From an uncultured Dehalococcoidia bacterium (lineage in GTDB: Bacteria > Chloroflexota > Dehalococcoidia > Lucifugimonadales > UBA3495): 64,000 nucleotides of DNA. Made by a program: the position numbers and the translations under genes. Below the pieces are notes generated by a model that saw only the letters and a program-made list of their open reading frames with translations, was not told the origin of the DNA and made no database searches. The stretch lies in contig CATQHB010000002.1 in NCBI GenBank assembly GCA_958295765.1, forward strand, positions 2,778,091 to 2,842,090, given 5' to 3'. This document shows positions 63,301 through 64,000 of the stretch, in pieces (within the stretch, counting starts at the first letter, position 1; every line of letters begins with the position of its first letter).

Positions 63301-63489
63301 CCTCGCGGTACGCCGCTCCACCGCATTGGACGCCTCGCTCCTTTCGTTGCGTCCGTCCGGGAAAATACGGACACCCAGATCCAACAGCCCGTATGGTTCC
63401 TCGTCGTCGCCAAGTTTGACCGCCGCCCAGCCAAGGGAATTCGTCCCCAAATCCAGGCCCAAACGGTATTTCACAACATCCGTCTGCAT
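60328..63489 (-). CDS. cas9: Type II-C Cas9 endonuclease
   Basis: 1053 residues from the ATG at 63489, eight bases after GGAG; an ATG 24 bases upstream has no ribosome site. RuvC-I GLDLGTNSLGWAAVKL (Asp13), arginine-rich bridge helix ERRTARGQRRLRDRYLHRRG, RuvC-II VVELARELKSN (Glu509), HNH EVDHILPFSRTLDNS (His593) and NRDKGDRTP (Asn616), RuvC-III RDDHRHHAVDAF (His730, Asp733) are all intact, so double-strand cleavage is expected. Compact size and single cas1 junction fit subtype II-C. It would act with crRNA and tracrRNA from the adjoining array. Confidence 0.97.
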   Translation of the reverse strand: MQTDVVKYRLGLDLGTNSLGWAAVKLGDDEEPYGLLDLGVRIFPDGRNERSEASNAVERRTARGQRRLRDRYLHRRGKLMQAMVACGLMPEDETQRKGLENGDPYRLRARALDEKLAPFELGRALFHLAQRRGFKSNRKVAGGDEAEGGKIATDIDTLQQRITASGARTLGEFLHRRRKRGENVLARPGQGLYPNRAMYETEFDAIREAQEPYQCLNAEQWSGLREIIFYQRDLMPVEPGWCQFEYENEERRAPKALPVFQEFRMLQEVNNLRVRVGTGPERSLDENERARALKRLRDGRDINLAQKPTRDLGLPSGAVFNLAAGGRKAVKGDETTARLAKPGLFGKQWLARALEDRNEIVRFLLKTEELEAVRQKAVAEWGLNQEQAKAVANGSLTPGYGNLSEKAIGKLLPHLERGRVFSDAVQDAGYRHHSDFRTAAAHAELPYYGEALPRDAVGADPKKDPQRDGEPARYGRISNPTVHIGLNQLRRVVNRLIEVYGKPEEIVVELARELKSNREQKNEYEKQRKAGADRNERFAEMLKSKEIPVTADALRKLRLWEEQGKSEVRRVCPYTGERLSFPMVMSEQTEVDHILPFSRTLDNSMSNQVVCLASANRDKGDRTPYEAYGDKCLQYLADFPENKLWRFQEDAMARFEGERGFLDRQLNETQYLSRTARTYLAQLYDEQQRVRVVPGRMTALLRRGWGLEGMLSESAAGEVPRKSRDDHRHHAVDAFVVANTTQGLLQRFAQAAGSDYHNAEERLAALFPQPWEGFDLSQVQAVLDKVVVSYKPDHGTPGGKGQTTGQLHEATAYGLIEPTTDGQYRVALRKELADFKAKDLDDISDAPLQDTLRRLWEEVGGKAAEFAKRAAQGVLVNGRRQPVRRVRIRSERRVIPIEDRAGKPYKGYLPGGNEFAEVWRMPDGSWRTVVVPTFYANQPGFRSDDFRPHPEAKRLMRLQINDLGALGEGASRRIVRVRQMDNSKNGPRVVLDDHNEADVDARIRRDARIRKDTGTNSGMKLEVYSAQKLRRLGFRKVRVDELGRVWDRGPFKQ

Positions 63490-63527
63490 AATCAGCACTC
63501 CGGTAGTTACCATAACAATATACGCCG

Positions 63528-63557
63528 ATTATACACGATAAAGACCTATTGTTCTAA
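63528..63557 (-). promoter_or_regulatory. cas9: Promoter candidate upstream of cas9
   Basis: On the minus strand TTAGAA (63557-63552) and TATAAT (63533-63528), 18 bases apart, preceded by TCGTG. The -10 lies about 40 bases before the chosen ATG. Confidence 0.5.
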
Positions 63558-63647
63558 TCCGGGTAGGGCCAAACTCACCATGAGTGGACATTGCAATTGA
63601 CGAATTGGCGGCGGATGACGCCCACCCCCTTTCCCTCGCCCCTCCCC

Positions 63648-63657
63648 GTGCTATAAT
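63648..63657 (+). promoter_or_regulatory. Extended -10 upstream of the helicase gene
   Basis: GTGCTATAAT (63648-63657) is a TGn-type extended -10, with no clear -35. The ATG follows nine bases later, so the transcript would be nearly leaderless or have a very short leader. Confidence 0.4.
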
Positions 63658-63666
63658 TGAGCGGTT

Positions 63667-64000
63667 ATGACTACTTCAGGTTCTGGTTCAAGCTCAGGTT
63701 CCGGGAATGTTAATGTTTTGCTGCGGGGGTTGAACGACGCGCAGACGGAGGCGGTGCTGCATACCGAGGGGCCGCTGCTGATTGTGGCCGGGCCGGGCAG
63801 CGGCAAGACGCGGGTTATTACGCAGCGCATCGCCTGGCTGGTGCGGGAGCAGCAGGTCAGCCCCTACGCTATCGCCGCCGTAACTTTTACCAACAAGGCG
63901 GCCCGGGAGATGCGGGAGCGTATCCAGGGACTGGTCGGCGGCCAGGGCGACTCCATATTTGCCGGCACCTTCCACGCCTTTTGCGCCCGGCTGCTCCGCC
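63667..64000 (+). CDS. UvrD/PcrA-family superfamily 1 DNA helicase, 5' part
   Basis: 111 residues to the window edge. A low-complexity Ser/Gly start ([15 protein letters not shown]) precedes the Q motif LNDAQTEAV, Walker [10 protein letters not shown] (motif I), [16 protein letters not shown] (motif Ia) and [14 protein letters not shown]. These are unequivocal for UvrD/PcrA/Rep. Role in repair and replication restart. No ribosome site is visible and the start lies just after a promoter-like sequence. Confidence 0.93.
   Translation, partial: MTTSGSGSSSGSGNVNVLLRGLNDAQTEAVLHTEGPLLIVAGPGSGKTRVITQRIAWLVREQQVSPYAIAAVTFTNKAAREMRERIQGLVGGQGDSIFAGTFHAFCARLLR

Noticed and set aside
60331-63513. Upstream ATG at 63513 as the cas9 start
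   Set aside because: No ribosome site before it, while the ATG at 63489 has GGAG at good spacing and begins directly before the RuvC-I strand.

Overview
The window reads as a high-GC (roughly 60-65 %) bacterial chromosome segment, most likely from a Chloroflexota genome of the Dehalococcoidia/SAR202 kind. This is an inference from gene content: several luciferase-like flavin monooxygenases, a GMC oxidase, HpcH/HpaI and isocitrate-lyase-family enzymes, an EtfD-like membrane Fe-S oxidoreductase, Rex and an F-type ATP synthase operon, all in a genome crowded with toxin-antitoxin genes and short palindromic repeats. No rRNA is present. One tRNA (Val-GAC) is.

Layout. 0-10 kb: flavin monooxygenase, GMC oxidase, and a four-gene run containing two paralogous ferritin-like proteins (one with, one without diiron ligands), an FmdB zinc ribbon and an SCP2-like protein, then an Eis-type acetyltransferase. 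10-22 kb: small-molecule enzymes (oxaloacetate decarboxylase-like, VOC, GlcG-like, HpcH/HpaI aldolase, cupin, LmbE deacetylase, ArsM, a TPP-binding half-enzyme) interrupted by a 1028-residue HSP90-like ATPase with a DUF3883 nuclease-like C-terminus, a defence candidate. 22-36 kb: uvrA, a hicBA pair, an orphan DUF433 gene, aldehyde dehydrogenase, MBL hydrolase, M16 peptidase, FAH hydrolase, a second flavin monooxygenase, an ABC exporter. 36-46 kb: an accessory island with a gene whose C-terminus is tandemly triplicated, an XRE regulator, a mazE/broken-mazF pair, an Mrr-type endonuclease, an EtfD-like protein, DUF4258/YgiT and PIN toxin-type pairs, a 2-hydroxyacid dehydrogenase and a SelW-like selenoprotein hidden behind an in-frame TGA. 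46-56 kb: rex, then the ATP synthase operon (minus strand, order I-a-c-b-delta-alpha-gamma-[inserted nuclease-like gene]-beta-epsilon). 56-64 kb: tRNA-Val, a GT-C-like membrane protein, a compact type II-C CRISPR-Cas9 locus, and the start of a UvrD/PcrA helicase.

The Cas9 locus is the most complete unusual system. It has an intact Cas9 (RuvC and HNH residues present), an 8-repeat array whose 36-bp repeats end in an extended -10 promoter (TGCTATAAT), a tracrRNA gene with an equivalent promoter and a matching anti-repeat, and a cas1 that overlaps cas9 by ATGA but stops after about 120 residues, with no cas2. Two spacers are exact adjacent duplicates. This suggests an interference module that can still act but has lost the means to acquire spacers.

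Intergenic space is dominated by at least five families of short inverted repeats: (A) pairs of CTCATGGTGAGCTTGTCGAA / TTCGACAAGCTCAGGATGAG; (B) composite palindromes around CGTTCCGGCGAAAGCCGGAA; (C) roughly 200-bp MITE-like elements with GGTATTCTCAAC termini and inner GGGGCGGGTTT..AAACCCGCCCC arms; (D) ACATGGATATACAGGAT hairpins; (E) CACGAAGGACAC / CACGAATAGACGCC hairpins. One family C element sits inside a family A element with an apparent target duplication.
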